DNA of 64,000 nt from Haladaptatus litoreus (GTDB lineage Archaea; Halobacteriota; Halobacteria; Halobacteriales; Haladaptataceae). Of this stretch, positions 9,429 to 17,148 are shown one piece after another. The position numbers were made by a program, and so were the translations under genes. Positions within the stretch are counted from its first letter, which is position 1. Each line of letters opens with the position of its first letter. The stretch lies in NCBI RefSeq assembly GCF_900156425.1, contig NZ_FTNO01000003.1, forward strand, positions 124,001-188,000, given 5' to 3'. The notes beneath the pieces were generated by a model. The model ran no database searches. It saw nothing but the letters and a program-made list of their open reading frames with translations, and was not told the DNA's origin.

Positions 9429-9580
9429 GCGGTGTGACCTACAAGGAATCACGGACGTTGTGTGTTGACGACGCAATGGGCGTCGGCGGACATCACATTG
9501 AGATCACGTTCGCGCATCCCGACCTAGCCGGGTGGATGCGCGCCCACGAAGCCAACGCGGAACGAAACGGAGGGCGCTGA
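9189..9580 (+). pseudogene. Broken copy of an unknown conserved protein (relic A, copy 1)
   Basis: The frame reads QVQRSEQNPELVNIREKRAE, then an in-frame TAA, then a segment with DVLEHAKNVAKTND, EVATHYGCAYTNDGYRVMEEM and ITFAHPDLAGWMRAHEANAE to a TGA at 9578-9580. The same protein segment recurs at 19753-19992. The in-frame stop, lack of a start codon and repetition show it is decayed. The final part (about residues 80-130) is absent from the second copy. I do not recognise the family. Confidence 0.6.
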
Positions 9581-9617
9581 TTAGAGCGCCGTAATCACGG
9601 GGGTTCGACGAACCCCC
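9573..9617 (+). terminator. Two tandem GC-rich hairpins
   Basis: GGCGCT-GATTAG-AGCGCC (9573-9590) spans the TGA of relic A. It is followed by the near-perfect palindrome GGGGGTTCGACGAACCCCC (9599-9617). They may terminate transcription from the relic gene or be the end structure of a lost mobile element. No T-run follows. Confidence 0.4.
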
Positions 9618-9631
9618 ATCTTGGCGGCACC

Positions 9632-9764
9632 ACCACACGAGAGTCACACCGCCTTGGCGGTGAACCATGGTGGGAGTAATCGGTTGGGTACGGTGGAGTG
9701 CGTCTATTTCTGCGAAACGGAGGAGGGCACTCTCGTGGTCCCCCTCTATTACGACATTGTAATC
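9632..9764 (+). repeat. Repeat B, copy 1 of 2 (direct), with central hairpin
   Basis: About 130 bp, largely identical by eye to 18393-18525 in the same orientation. It contains the palindrome CACCGCC-TT-GGCGGTG. No intact frame is shared by both copies with start and stop, so it may be a non-coding relic such as an element end. Confidence 0.7.
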
Positions 9765-9878
9765 TGTATATGTCCTCTGAAGGATGCGTCTGGAAACTCG
9801 TTTTAGCGGAGCGTGCGATCTTCCACTCTCGAGTTTGACTCTGAGAGATGTAGTATGCTTTGCCTGTGGAATCCCGTC

Positions 9879-11168
9879 CTACTTCAGAAGAGATTCAACT
9901 GTATGCAAGGCGTTGATTCGGCCAGCACCGAGTTCGGGATCACTTCGGCCGTTACTTACCTCGGCATTCTGTTTGATGACTCCCTCAACTTGGTTCGACT
10001 TCAAGGAGGGCGACAGTTCGCAGACGAGACCAACTAATCCCGCAACCTGTGGCGACGCCATCGAAGTGCCGACATAGTAGTCATATGAATTGTCCGGTAC
10101 CGTCGACAGGATACGGTTCGTTGGATTCGGCCACTCTGTATCGTTCGCGAGTGTCTTTTCGAGAGTCTCATACCCTCCACCCGGTGCCCCGACATCAATA
10201 TCGCCGAGACCGTAGTTTGAATAAAATGCGAGTTCATCATTCGGAGCTGTTGCACTTACACCGAGCGTACTCTCGAGACTCGTCCACATGTCGCGGTAGC
10301 CGCCATGTTGAAGATCAGTCTCTTCGTTACCGGCAGAAACGACGACCGTTGTTCCGCGACGGCGGGCACTTTTAACCACTCGGTCACAGATAACGCGTCG
10401 GACGCCCTGGGATGTCTGATTTTCCCGTGGTGGGCGTGGATCCCAGCCGAGACTCATGTTAACGGCGTCAGCGCCGATTTGCGCGGCATAATCAATTGCC
10501 AGTAAACAGTCACTGATGCGTTCGATGAGTGGCCCTTCCTTTGGGAAGACACGAAGTGGAACGAGTTCGGCATCGGGAGCCATTCCAACCACACCTTGTG
10601 CACCGGTTGCCGCAGTAATACCAGCAACGTGTGTTCCGTGTGGGTGGACTGGACTACTATCAGAACCGAACTCACCATTGATGACCGACCGTCCCAGATT
10701 CGTGTTTACGTTGGCCGCAAGATCGGGGTGTGTATGATCGACTCCCGTATCGACGATAGCGATACGTGTTCCCTTTCCAGTTGCGATGTTGTGTGCGGCA
10801 AACGCATCTGTAATCTGCTTATCCCACTGGAGATCAGTGTATTTCGCGTCGATTGATGGCTCTACTGAATCGACAGATGGTGTCCCTATTTCGTATACGA
10901 GGTCTGGTGTGACTTCATGGACACCGGGAACATCTTGAATACCAGAGGTAGCATTTGCTGGCCCACGGACGATAAGAAGGTTCGCAGCGGGAATTTCGTT
11001 CTGAACTATATAGCCCGCTTGTTCGAGTTTCTGAGCGACCTTGTCACTTCCAGTTATCACGAGATACGTTTCTTCTTCGGCTGCGTTTCCTAGTGTGGTT
11101 GCTGCGAGGCCGATCGTCGTTGCCGCGATTCCTTTAAGAAACGTGCGACGTTCTGATTTTAGATTCAT
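9879..11168 (-). CDS. Halolysin-like S8 (subtilisin) serine protease, Tat-exported
   Basis: This is a 429-aa extracellular protease. The N-terminus has a twin-arginine signal (ERRTFLKG) followed by a hydrophobic Ala/Thr stretch, then an inhibitor-like propeptide (about 33-95). The catalytic triad is Asp140 (IVDTGVDHTHPD), His177 (HPHGTHVAG) and Ser369 (YVGTSMASPQ), with the oxyanion Asn281 in VSAGNEE. The protein ends about 60 residues after the active serine, so it lacks the long C-terminal extension found on classic halolysins. The gene stands alone, and AT-rich DNA upstream of 11168 can hold its promoter. Confidence 0.93.
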   Translation of the reverse strand: MNLKSERRTFLKGIAATTIGLAATTLGNAAEEETYLVITGSDKVAQKLEQAGYIVQNEIPAANLLIVRGPANATSGIQDVPGVHEVTPDLVYEIGTPSVDSVEPSIDAKYTDLQWDKQITDAFAAHNIATGKGTRIAIVDTGVDHTHPDLAANVNTNLGRSVINGEFGSDSSPVHPHGTHVAGITAATGAQGVVGMAPDAELVPLRVFPKEGPLIERISDCLLAIDYAAQIGADAVNMSLGWDPRPPRENQTSQGVRRVICDRVVKSARRRGTTVVVSAGNEETDLQHGGYRDMWTSLESTLGVSATAPNDELAFYSNYGLGDIDVGAPGGGYETLEKTLANDTEWPNPTNRILSTVPDNSYDYYVGTSMASPQVAGLVGLVCELSPSLKSNQVEGVIKQNAEVSNGRSDPELGAGRINALHTVESLLK

Positions 11169-11274
11169 TGCTGCAAACTATAAAATACACAATTATTAAT
11201 AAATATTACGTCGAATAGACAAATTTTATTCCTATCTGAACAGACAAGGCAGAAAACACACCATTATATATACT

Positions 11275-11950
11275 GAAGCAGTTGGGATAGCGTTCGCAAC
11301 GGCGATTCTAACGACGGGTGCAGGAATGACGATCAACGACTACTTCAACCGAGATATTGGCCAAGTCAACAATCCAGAGCGACTGATTCCACGCGGAGCA
11401 GTCACTCCCCGGACAGTACTCGCGTTTATGCTCCCGATGGTGGAGCGGCCATTGCAGTTCTAAATTTCATTGCACTCGTGACGCATACGGAGTTCTTCAA
11501 AGGATTTCCCGGTGTTGGCACCCTCCTCGTGTCGTACCTTGGCGGGAGTACGTTCCTATTTGGTGCTGCTGCGGTTGGTCGGGTAAGCACGCCAGTAATC
11601 GTGCTGTTTCTTTTGGCAGCACTCTCAACGTTTGCTCGAGAGATTATCAAGGACGTCGAAAGCGATCGCGAAGAAGGCCTGAATACACTCCCCATCACAA
11701 TCGGAGAGCAACCAGCGCTTGCGATGGCAATAGCGGTGCTGCTCGTTACTGTGGTCGCAAGTCCCGTTACATACGTGTTCGGCACGTTTGGTGTCGCGTA
11801 TCTCGTTGTAGTGACACCCGCAATTCTCGTAACACTCTACGCTGGATATTTGAGCGATACCGATCCAACGGTGGGCAATCACTTCTGAAATACGGAATGT
11901 ATGTCTCTGCAGCGGCGTTCGTTATTGGTCGTGTCACACTTCTACTATGA
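11275..11950 (+). pseudogene. Frameshifted UbiA prenyltransferase (DGGGP synthase-like)
   Basis: Three consecutive frames encode one UbiA-superfamily protein. The first piece has the Asp-rich motif NDYFNRDIGQVNNPERLIPRG. After a frameshift near 11436-11440 the second has REIIKDVESDREEG and LNTLPITIG. After another shift near 11875 the end reads GQSLLKYGMYVSAAAFVIGR. These motifs match archaeal digeranylgeranylglyceryl-phosphate synthase, an ether-lipid enzyme. The first membrane helices and the start are missing. With one N-terminal deletion and two frameshifts, it cannot make a functional enzyme; a functional copy must exist elsewhere because the lipid step is essential. Confidence 0.85.
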
Positions 11951-12114
11951 ATGTCCGTAAATTAGTCGAAGTCAGATCTAATTTCCTGAAAGCAGATTTT
12001 ACTGAAATCTCCTGGAACCGTCAGTCATCAGTGACAGTGCCGTATCGAGGGCGTGAATTCAGCAGTACCCTTACCAAACGAAGAAGTGAACACTCTACCC
12101 GACGAAACGACGCT

Positions 12115-13875
12115 ATGGAGATCACGGCGACGCTGGCACAGATCAATCCGACCACCGCAGACATCGAGGGAAACACAGAACAGATCCTCGATGAACTTGA
12201 ACGAGCCACGGCTGACGGCGCCGACATCGTCGTATTTCCGGAGATGGCGATCACCGGTTACTGTATCCTGGACCTCGTCGAGGACGATGCGCTCATTAAC
12301 GAGAACCAAATCGCTCTCGACCGAATCCGTGAACGAACTGGCGAGACGGTCGTCGTGGTCGGCTTCGTCGACGAGGACAACGAGGGAAAGTACAACGCCG
12401 CCGCCGTCCTGCAGGACGGGAGCATCAAAGGAGTGGTACACAAGGTTCTGCTTCCCAACTACCGCTATTTCGACGACGAGCGGTATTTTGAACCAGGCGA
12501 GGAGGTCGCGCCAATCGACGTCGAGATCGGTGGACGCACGGTCAGTCTCGGAGTCTCGGTGTGCGAAGATCTCTGGGACGAGGGCTACGACCGCAAGCCG
12601 ATCGCCGAACTGGCCCGTGAGGGAGCCGACGTAATCGTTAACATCAACGCGTCTCCGTTCGCCACCGGGAAGCGTCAGGAACGCCACGAACTCATCCAGC
12701 GACACATCAACGCCACAGGACTTCCCGTACTCTATCTGAACACGGTCGGGGTTGCAGACGTAGGGAAGAACGTCCTCATATTCGACGGCGACAGCCTGGC
12801 CTACGCAGCCGACGGAACGTTCCTGGCGAGAGGCGAACAGTTCGAAGAAGATCGAGTAACGGTTACAGTCGGTGGGTCCAAGCCGACACTGGACGTCCCT
12901 CACCCTCGTTCAAGCCCCGTGAGGGAATGCCGAGAGCAGGAATTGTACGAGGCCCTTGTCACGGGGCTTCGCGATTACGTCCGAAAGACCGGCTTCGAAA
13001 AGGTGATCGAACCGGTCTCGGGTGGCATCGATTCGGCGCTCGGGTTGGCGATCTGTGTCGACGCGCTTGGACCGGAGAACGTGATCGCGTTCAATCTGCC
13101 ATCAACGGTCAACACCCAGACCACGAAGGACCTCGCCGAAGAACTCGCGGACAATTTCGGTGTCGAGTATCAGGTTCTGCCAATCCAGTCAATATATGAC
13201 GAGATCGTCCGGGTGTACGAAACGCACGTCGAGAGCGTCGAGAGCGCGACCGCGAAGGAGAACGTATACGCGCGGGTCAGAGGGCTCCTCATGATGCTCG
13301 TGTCGAACGACTCTTCAGAGGACGCTCCCGCGATGTTGATCTCGAACGGAAACGAGACTGAGATGGCGCTGGGCTACGTCACCCTGTATGGAGACATGTC
13401 GGGAGGTCTTAATCTTCTCGGTGACCTGTCGAAAATGGACATCTACGCCGTCGCCAAATACGTCAACGAACGTCACGGAAGGAAGCTGATTCCGTCGGAA
13501 ACGTTCGAGATTCGGCCATCGGCGGAGCTCAGTTCGAGTCAAGTCGATCCGTTCGACTATCCGACTGTAGCACCGATTGTCGGAGATTTACTCGAACGAA
13601 GATGGAGTCCATCCGATCTCGTCGAACGATTTACGGCTGGAGAACTGGATGTTGAACGGTACGGAGAGGACAACCATGGCCGAACAGTCTACGAACGGTA
13701 CGATGCCCAAGCGTTCGAGACGGTCGTGTACGACACCTACCGGAGGCTGACGAAATCGACGTTCAAGCGCGTCCAGGCTTCCCCCGTCGTCGCGGTCAGT
13801 CGGCGAGCATTCGGGACAGACTTCCGCGAACCGATCATCAACAAGTGGGAAGGTAAGCCCACTGACTGGTCGTAG
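12115..13875 (+). CDS. nadE: Glutamine-dependent NAD+ synthetase
   Basis: This is a 586-aa two-domain enzyme that makes NAD+ from deamido-NAD, ATP and glutamine. The N-terminal nitrilase-type glutaminase domain (about 1-270) carries its Glu43 (FPEMAITGY), Lys110 (HKVLLPNYRYFD) and Cys150 (VSVCEDLWD) triad. The C-terminal ammonia-using synthetase (about 275-586) has the PP-loop SGGIDS at 302-307. The frame is open 56 codons further upstream, but that part has no nitrilase character and the domain begins at the ATG at 12115 (MEITATLAQINP). Many haloarchaea carry a shorter, ammonia-dependent NadE; this long fused form differs from that type. Confidence 0.9.
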   Translation: MEITATLAQINPTTADIEGNTEQILDELERATADGADIVVFPEMAITGYCILDLVEDDALINENQIALDRIRERTGETVVVVGFVDEDNEGKYNAAAVLQDGSIKGVVHKVLLPNYRYFDDERYFEPGEEVAPIDVEIGGRTVSLGVSVCEDLWDEGYDRKPIAELAREGADVIVNINASPFATGKRQERHELIQRHINATGLPVLYLNTVGVADVGKNVLIFDGDSLAYAADGTFLARGEQFEEDRVTVTVGGSKPTLDVPHPRSSPVRECREQELYEALVTGLRDYVRKTGFEKVIEPVSGGIDSALGLAICVDALGPENVIAFNLPSTVNTQTTKDLAEELADNFGVEYQVLPIQSIYDEIVRVYETHVESVESATAKENVYARVRGLLMMLVSNDSSEDAPAMLISNGNETEMALGYVTLYGDMSGGLNLLGDLSKMDIYAVAKYVNERHGRKLIPSETFEIRPSAELSSSQVDPFDYPTVAPIVGDLLERRWSPSDLVERFTAGELDVERYGEDNHGRTVYERYDAQAFETVVYDTYRRLTKSTFKRVQASPVVAVSRRAFGTDFREPIINKWEGKPTDWS

Positions 13876-14009
13876 TCGAAGGTCCACCATGTGTGGAGAC
13901 GGAGATGGTCGGCGTGTACGACACGTCTACTGTGTATTCAGCCCCTACCTCGGTCAGCGACCATCTCAGTACCTCGCCATCGAGATAGTCGAACTTGTAC
14001 GCCATTGTG

Positions 14010-14282
14010 TCATCCCTCTGTATTCAGGTCGTCCTCCAAGTGGTCGAGGCGGTCTTCGAGGTCGTCGATGTGCTTCTGCTGTTCGAGCAAGATTGAGACG
14101 AGCACCGGAATCTCGACGAACTGGTGGTTCTGCAACCCGCTTGCGTCGGCGTGCGCTCGTGCATCCTCAAAGAGACGGTCGAACACCTCCTGCTCGGCAT
14201 GTCGAAGCGCACGGCGATAGTCTTCCCACCGCGATTCCATGGCGCGGAGCGCGTCCCGATAGGTCGGATTAGTACGACCCAT
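14010..14282 (-). CDS. Small conserved haloarchaeal protein (MGRTNP family)
   Basis: This 90-aa acidic protein begins MGRTNPTYRDALRAMESRW and ends in a leucine-rich coiled coil (LEQQKHIDDLEDRLDHLE). The N-terminal signature belongs to a recurrent small haloarchaeal family of unknown function. Its start overlaps the end of the RecA-like gene by 14 nt, so the two are translated from one mRNA. A link to DNA replication or repair is inferred only from the neighbours (RecA-like protein and Orc1). A GTG two codons upstream is a possible alternative start. Confidence 0.7.
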   Translation of the reverse strand: MGRTNPTYRDALRAMESRWEDYRRALRHAEQEVFDRLFEDARAHADASGLQNHQFVEIPVLVSILLEQQKHIDDLEDRLDHLEDDLNTEG

Positions 14283-14943
14283 GCACACTCACCTCCGTTG
14301 GGGAATCTGCGCCAGCAACCGCTGGATGGCGCGTCGTAAGCACGCGCTTCCAGAACGCGAGCGTTGTCTGCATCATGCCGTTGTCGAGCGGATACACCAG
14401 CGTCTCGTACTCGTCACCTGTGAAACGTGGCCCGTACGGTGTCTGTTTACAGCGAATAACGTCGTCTGCACGCTCTCTGATCGGAGCGGTCAATTCATCG
14501 TCTGTATGCTGGGTCACGAGTACAGGAATATCGTACGTCTCCGCAATCTCGCTGACGAGATCAACAGCCGCCGTGAGCATCCGCTCACCGTTGCCCCGCG
14601 GGAGGTCTTCCGACCGGTAGAACCAGTCGAACGCCGGAAGAACGGCAACAGCAGTCTCCTCTGTGATTTCAGGTGCGAGATCCTGGCAGAGACTCTGGTG
14701 TTGCCACGGAGTGAACGCACGCGCGATTCGGATGCGGTCGAGAGCGCGCATTGACGGTGCAATCCGAGAAAGTTGTTCTGTCGTCCCGTGGCCGTTGGCG
14801 TCCATCCAAATAGCCGAGCCACCTTCGAGAAGTATCTGATCGAGCACGAGCGATTGTAACGCCCCGGTCGCTCGCTCGTCTGTTTCGAGCAGGGTGATTC
14901 CACTATCGATAGTTGGGAGTTCTGGTTGAGCGTGGCGCATCAT
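14269..14943 (-). CDS. RecA/RadA-superfamily-like protein lacking a Walker A motif
   Basis: This is a 224-aa protein whose layout resembles small haloarchaeal RecA-fold proteins. A strand-loop segment (LLEGGSAIWMDANGHG) sits where the P-loop should be. A Walker-B-like hydrophobic strand (AVAVLPAFDWFYRSEDL) and a sensor-like strand (PVLVTQHTDD) follow. No GxxxxGK(T/S) is present, so ATP hydrolysis is doubtful. The gene precedes and overlaps the MGRTNP gene and lies 72 nt downstream of the Orc1 gene on the same strand. Assignment rests on pattern and context, so it is moderate. Confidence 0.6.
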   Translation of the reverse strand: MMRHAQPELPTIDSGITLLETDERATGALQSLVLDQILLEGGSAIWMDANGHGTTEQLSRIAPSMRALDRIRIARAFTPWQHQSLCQDLAPEITEETAVAVLPAFDWFYRSEDLPRGNGERMLTAAVDLVSEIAETYDIPVLVTQHTDDELTAPIRERADDVIRCKQTPYGPRFTGDEYETLVYPLDNGMMQTTLAFWKRVLTTRHPAVAGADSPTEVSVHGSY

Positions 14944-15015
14944 CACGAGTTACTATATCTTTGGGACAGCACATAGGCAAGACAGGGTCGTTTCCAATCC
15001 TTCCGAAAGCAACGA

Positions 15016-16041
15016 TTAGCGAAGTCGGTAGGTACGGGCGCGATTCTTGCCTTCGGCGATAACCAACCGATAGTGTTCCATTTTCTGCAGATGGTTTCTG
15101 ACAGTTCGATTGGTCTTCGGGTCGTCAACACGCTCCTGATACAGCTCGTAGAGCTCTCCCGGGTTGAGTTCGCCCTCTTCGTCTAAAATCTCGTAGAGGG
15201 CACGTTGATGAGCGTTGAGTTGATCGATGGTTTTCTGGCGCACTTCGTGGCGACCATCGGGGACTGCTTTCCGCACAATGTTGGTCGTGATTTGATCCGT
15301 ACTTGTTTGGTCGGCCCGACGTGCAGCATTTCTGAGAATGCCGATAGCGACCCGTGCATCCCCCACTGCGGCGTCGGCGATCAGGGCTAGTTGTTCGTTT
15401 CCAATAGCGTGTTCCGAAAGTCCCCACCGAGCACGCGCTTCGAGGATCGCGACGAGTTCCTCGAGATGATACTTTTCGAACGGAATTCTCACACAGGTCT
15501 GCAACCGACTGGTCAACCGCCCATCGAGCTGGCTGAACAGTTCTTCTTCGCGATTGGCGATAAGAATCATCGAGATGTTGCGCGTCCGATAGAGGTCGTA
15601 GAGAACGCTCTTGTCTTCAAGTTGGTCGACTTCGTCGAGGATGACGACGAACTGCGGGCCGTCGTATCCCTGGAGGCGGTCGAGCAATTCGTCTTTCGGC
15701 GTGGAACGGCGATGAATGTCGACCGTCTTGTCGATACCCTCCAGAATGCGATAGAGGACTTGAAATCGGGTGTGATCCTGCCAGCAGTTGACGTACTGGG
15801 TGTTGATATCGAGGACGTTCTCGCGCAACCGTTCGACTGTGTAGTTGGCAATACAGGTTTTCCCCACGCCAGATGGCCCAAGCAAGAGTGAGGTTTCTCC
15901 GGTCTGCCCGTCCATGATAGGTTTGAGCGTGTTTGAGAGCGCGTTGACCTCCGGGTTGCGATGCTCAACTTCGTCGGGGATGAACTGGGGTTGCAGGACG
16001 CGAGCATCGTGAATCATGCTCGTGTCTATTCTGGCCGACAT
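15016..16041 (-). CDS. Orc1/Cdc6-type replication initiator ATPase
   Basis: This is a 341-aa AAA+ protein. Walker A is GPSGVGKT (55-62) and Walker B is VVILDEVDQLE (around 132-142). Sensor 1 is ILIANREEE, and an arginine-rich sensor 2 region holds RVAIGILRNAARRA. A C-terminal winged helix (about 270-341, NRTVRNHLQKMEHYRLV) binds DNA. The ATG at 16041 is chosen because the upstream frame lacks family character. Haloarchaea carry many Orc1 paralogues, some of which mark plasmid or secondary origins; the non-coding region directly upstream is a candidate origin. The downstream RecA-like and MGRTNP genes may be co-transcribed. Confidence 0.9.
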   Translation of the reverse strand: MSARIDTSMIHDARVLQPQFIPDEVEHRNPEVNALSNTLKPIMDGQTGETSLLLGPSGVGKTCIANYTVERLRENVLDINTQYVNCWQDHTRFQVLYRILEGIDKTVDIHRRSTPKDELLDRLQGYDGPQFVVILDEVDQLEDKSVLYDLYRTRNISMILIANREEELFSQLDGRLTSRLQTCVRIPFEKYHLEELVAILEARARWGLSEHAIGNEQLALIADAAVGDARVAIGILRNAARRADQTSTDQITTNIVRKAVPDGRHEVRQKTIDQLNAHQRALYEILDEEGELNPGELYELYQERVDDPKTNRTVRNHLQKMEHYRLVIAEGKNRARTYRLR

Positions 16042-16443
16042 AATAAACGGAAGTGGGCCATTTCCGATTCTTCCGATACGGATGGTCAGCAGTCTAGTGC
16101 ACCGTTTGTTCAGAACTCTATACAGAACGCTCTTCACAGCCAGCAACCACCTTGGAACTGATTTTCAAGCCATTCGGTCTCCCTGGTTAAGCCGAGCTAT
16201 CGATAACCAATTGCTTGCGCACAGGTATTCTACAGATAATTAAGACAAGTGCCTCGGAGTCAATTCCCGAGACAATTCGCAAAATGTGGCGTACGGAGTT
16301 AGTATTCACAAATTAACACAACTAGTGAACACAACTGTGTTCATTCAACGCATTCCGACATAACGACCGTCGTTTGTTAGTATTCAATACCAACGAGCGA
16401 TTGCCGAGGAGACGAATCCTGTCTTGCCCGCTATGACGACGAA
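16042..16443. other. Non-coding region upstream of Orc1 with palindrome
   Basis: No gene is supported here. An 18-bp palindrome, TGAACACA-AC-TGTGTTCA, lies at 16326-16343. The 9-mer AACACAACT occurs twice in tandem (16315-16323 and 16328-16336), the second copy inside the palindrome. The surroundings are AT-rich. This could hold a replication origin or a regulator site. I did not find convincing ORB-type repeats by eye. Confidence 0.4.
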
Positions 16444-16629
16444 ATGCTCGTCTGTCACCAATCGCAAGCCCAAGAACTTGCAAGCAAGACGTGGAGTGAA
16501 CGTGATGAGGCTGGTCGCTACTCACTCTGGTCGAAAGAAAGTGATGCGATCCGAACCTACCTCGATGCCTCAGAGCTCGCCGAGTGGATTCGGCTGAAAG
16601 AGTCCGGCGTAAGCAAAAAATACTCGTAG
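16444..16629 (+). CDS. Possible small protein, 61 aa, unknown
   Basis: The frame reads MLVCHQSQAQELASKTWSER, then RYSLWSKESDAI and LDASELAEWIRLKES, which is acidic and helical and looks coding. In-frame codons upstream (DESCLARYDDE) also look coding but lack a start, so this may be the tail of a truncated gene. No family recognised. Confidence 0.3.
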   Translation: MLVCHQSQAQELASKTWSERDEAGRYSLWSKESDAIRTYLDASELAEWIRLKESGVSKKYS

Positions 16630-16740
16630 GAACTCGCTCGGCGGACAGTTGAGCCCATGCACGAACTCTCGAAAAGACGTTACTGCGATCGCGGATTCAG
16701 GCCCATTGATCTACCTTGCAGAAATTGATTGCTGAGTTGC

Positions 16741-17148
16741 CTACTTCGGTAGTAGTTTGAAGGTGAGACGAACATTGTCCGAGGAGAGTCTCGACGTATC
16801 AAGACGGACCCGGCGTCCAACCGCAATTGCTTCAGAATCACACGCGACACGTCCCATAAGTCGTGGACCCTCGTCTAACGTGATGATAGCCGACACGAGC
16901 GGAGCGTCTGATGCGAATCGTTGCGTTGGACGGTGAATACTGGTATAACCGTACACCGTTCCAGTGCCTGCAATTGACTCGAACTCCCATTCGTCGGAGT
17001 AACAATCTGGACAGTATCGGCGTGGAGGATGATAGACGTGGTCACATGCCTGACAGTGGGCAATACAGACATCACCGTTAGCCACGCGCTGCCAGTATTG
17101 GTGTTCGTATTCGGTCGTCGGTGTCGGAATCGGCTTGTTAGTCGGCAT
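16741..17148 (-). CDS. DUF35/OB-fold zinc-ribbon partner of thiolase
   Basis: This 135-aa protein has a rubredoxin-like zinc ribbon (CQACDHVYHPPRRYCPDC, about 36-53) followed by an OB-fold (GTGTVYGYTSIHRPT onward), the standard architecture of DUF35 proteins. These pair with thiolases or HMG-CoA synthases and are thought to shuttle or bind acyl-CoA. Its ATG lies 11 nt inside the end of the thiolase gene, so the two are translationally coupled and likely form a complex. The frame is open further upstream but that part belongs to the thiolase gene in another frame. Confidence 0.85.
   Translation of the reverse strand: MPTNKPIPTPTTEYEHQYWQRVANGDVCIAHCQACDHVYHPPRRYCPDCYSDEWEFESIAGTGTVYGYTSIHRPTQRFASDAPLVSAIITLDEGPRLMGRVACDSEAIAVGRRVRLDTSRLSSDNVRLTFKLLPK

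Noticed and set aside
9599..9617. GGGGGTTCGACGAACCCCC as a tRNA T-arm
   Set aside because: The stem is a perfect palindrome without a 7-nt T-loop, and no acceptor, D or anticodon stems can be drawn around it.
12028..12903. Long minus-strand frame (291 codons) opposite nadE
   Set aside because: It is the antisense shadow of a clear NAD synthetase in high-GC DNA and shows no family features.
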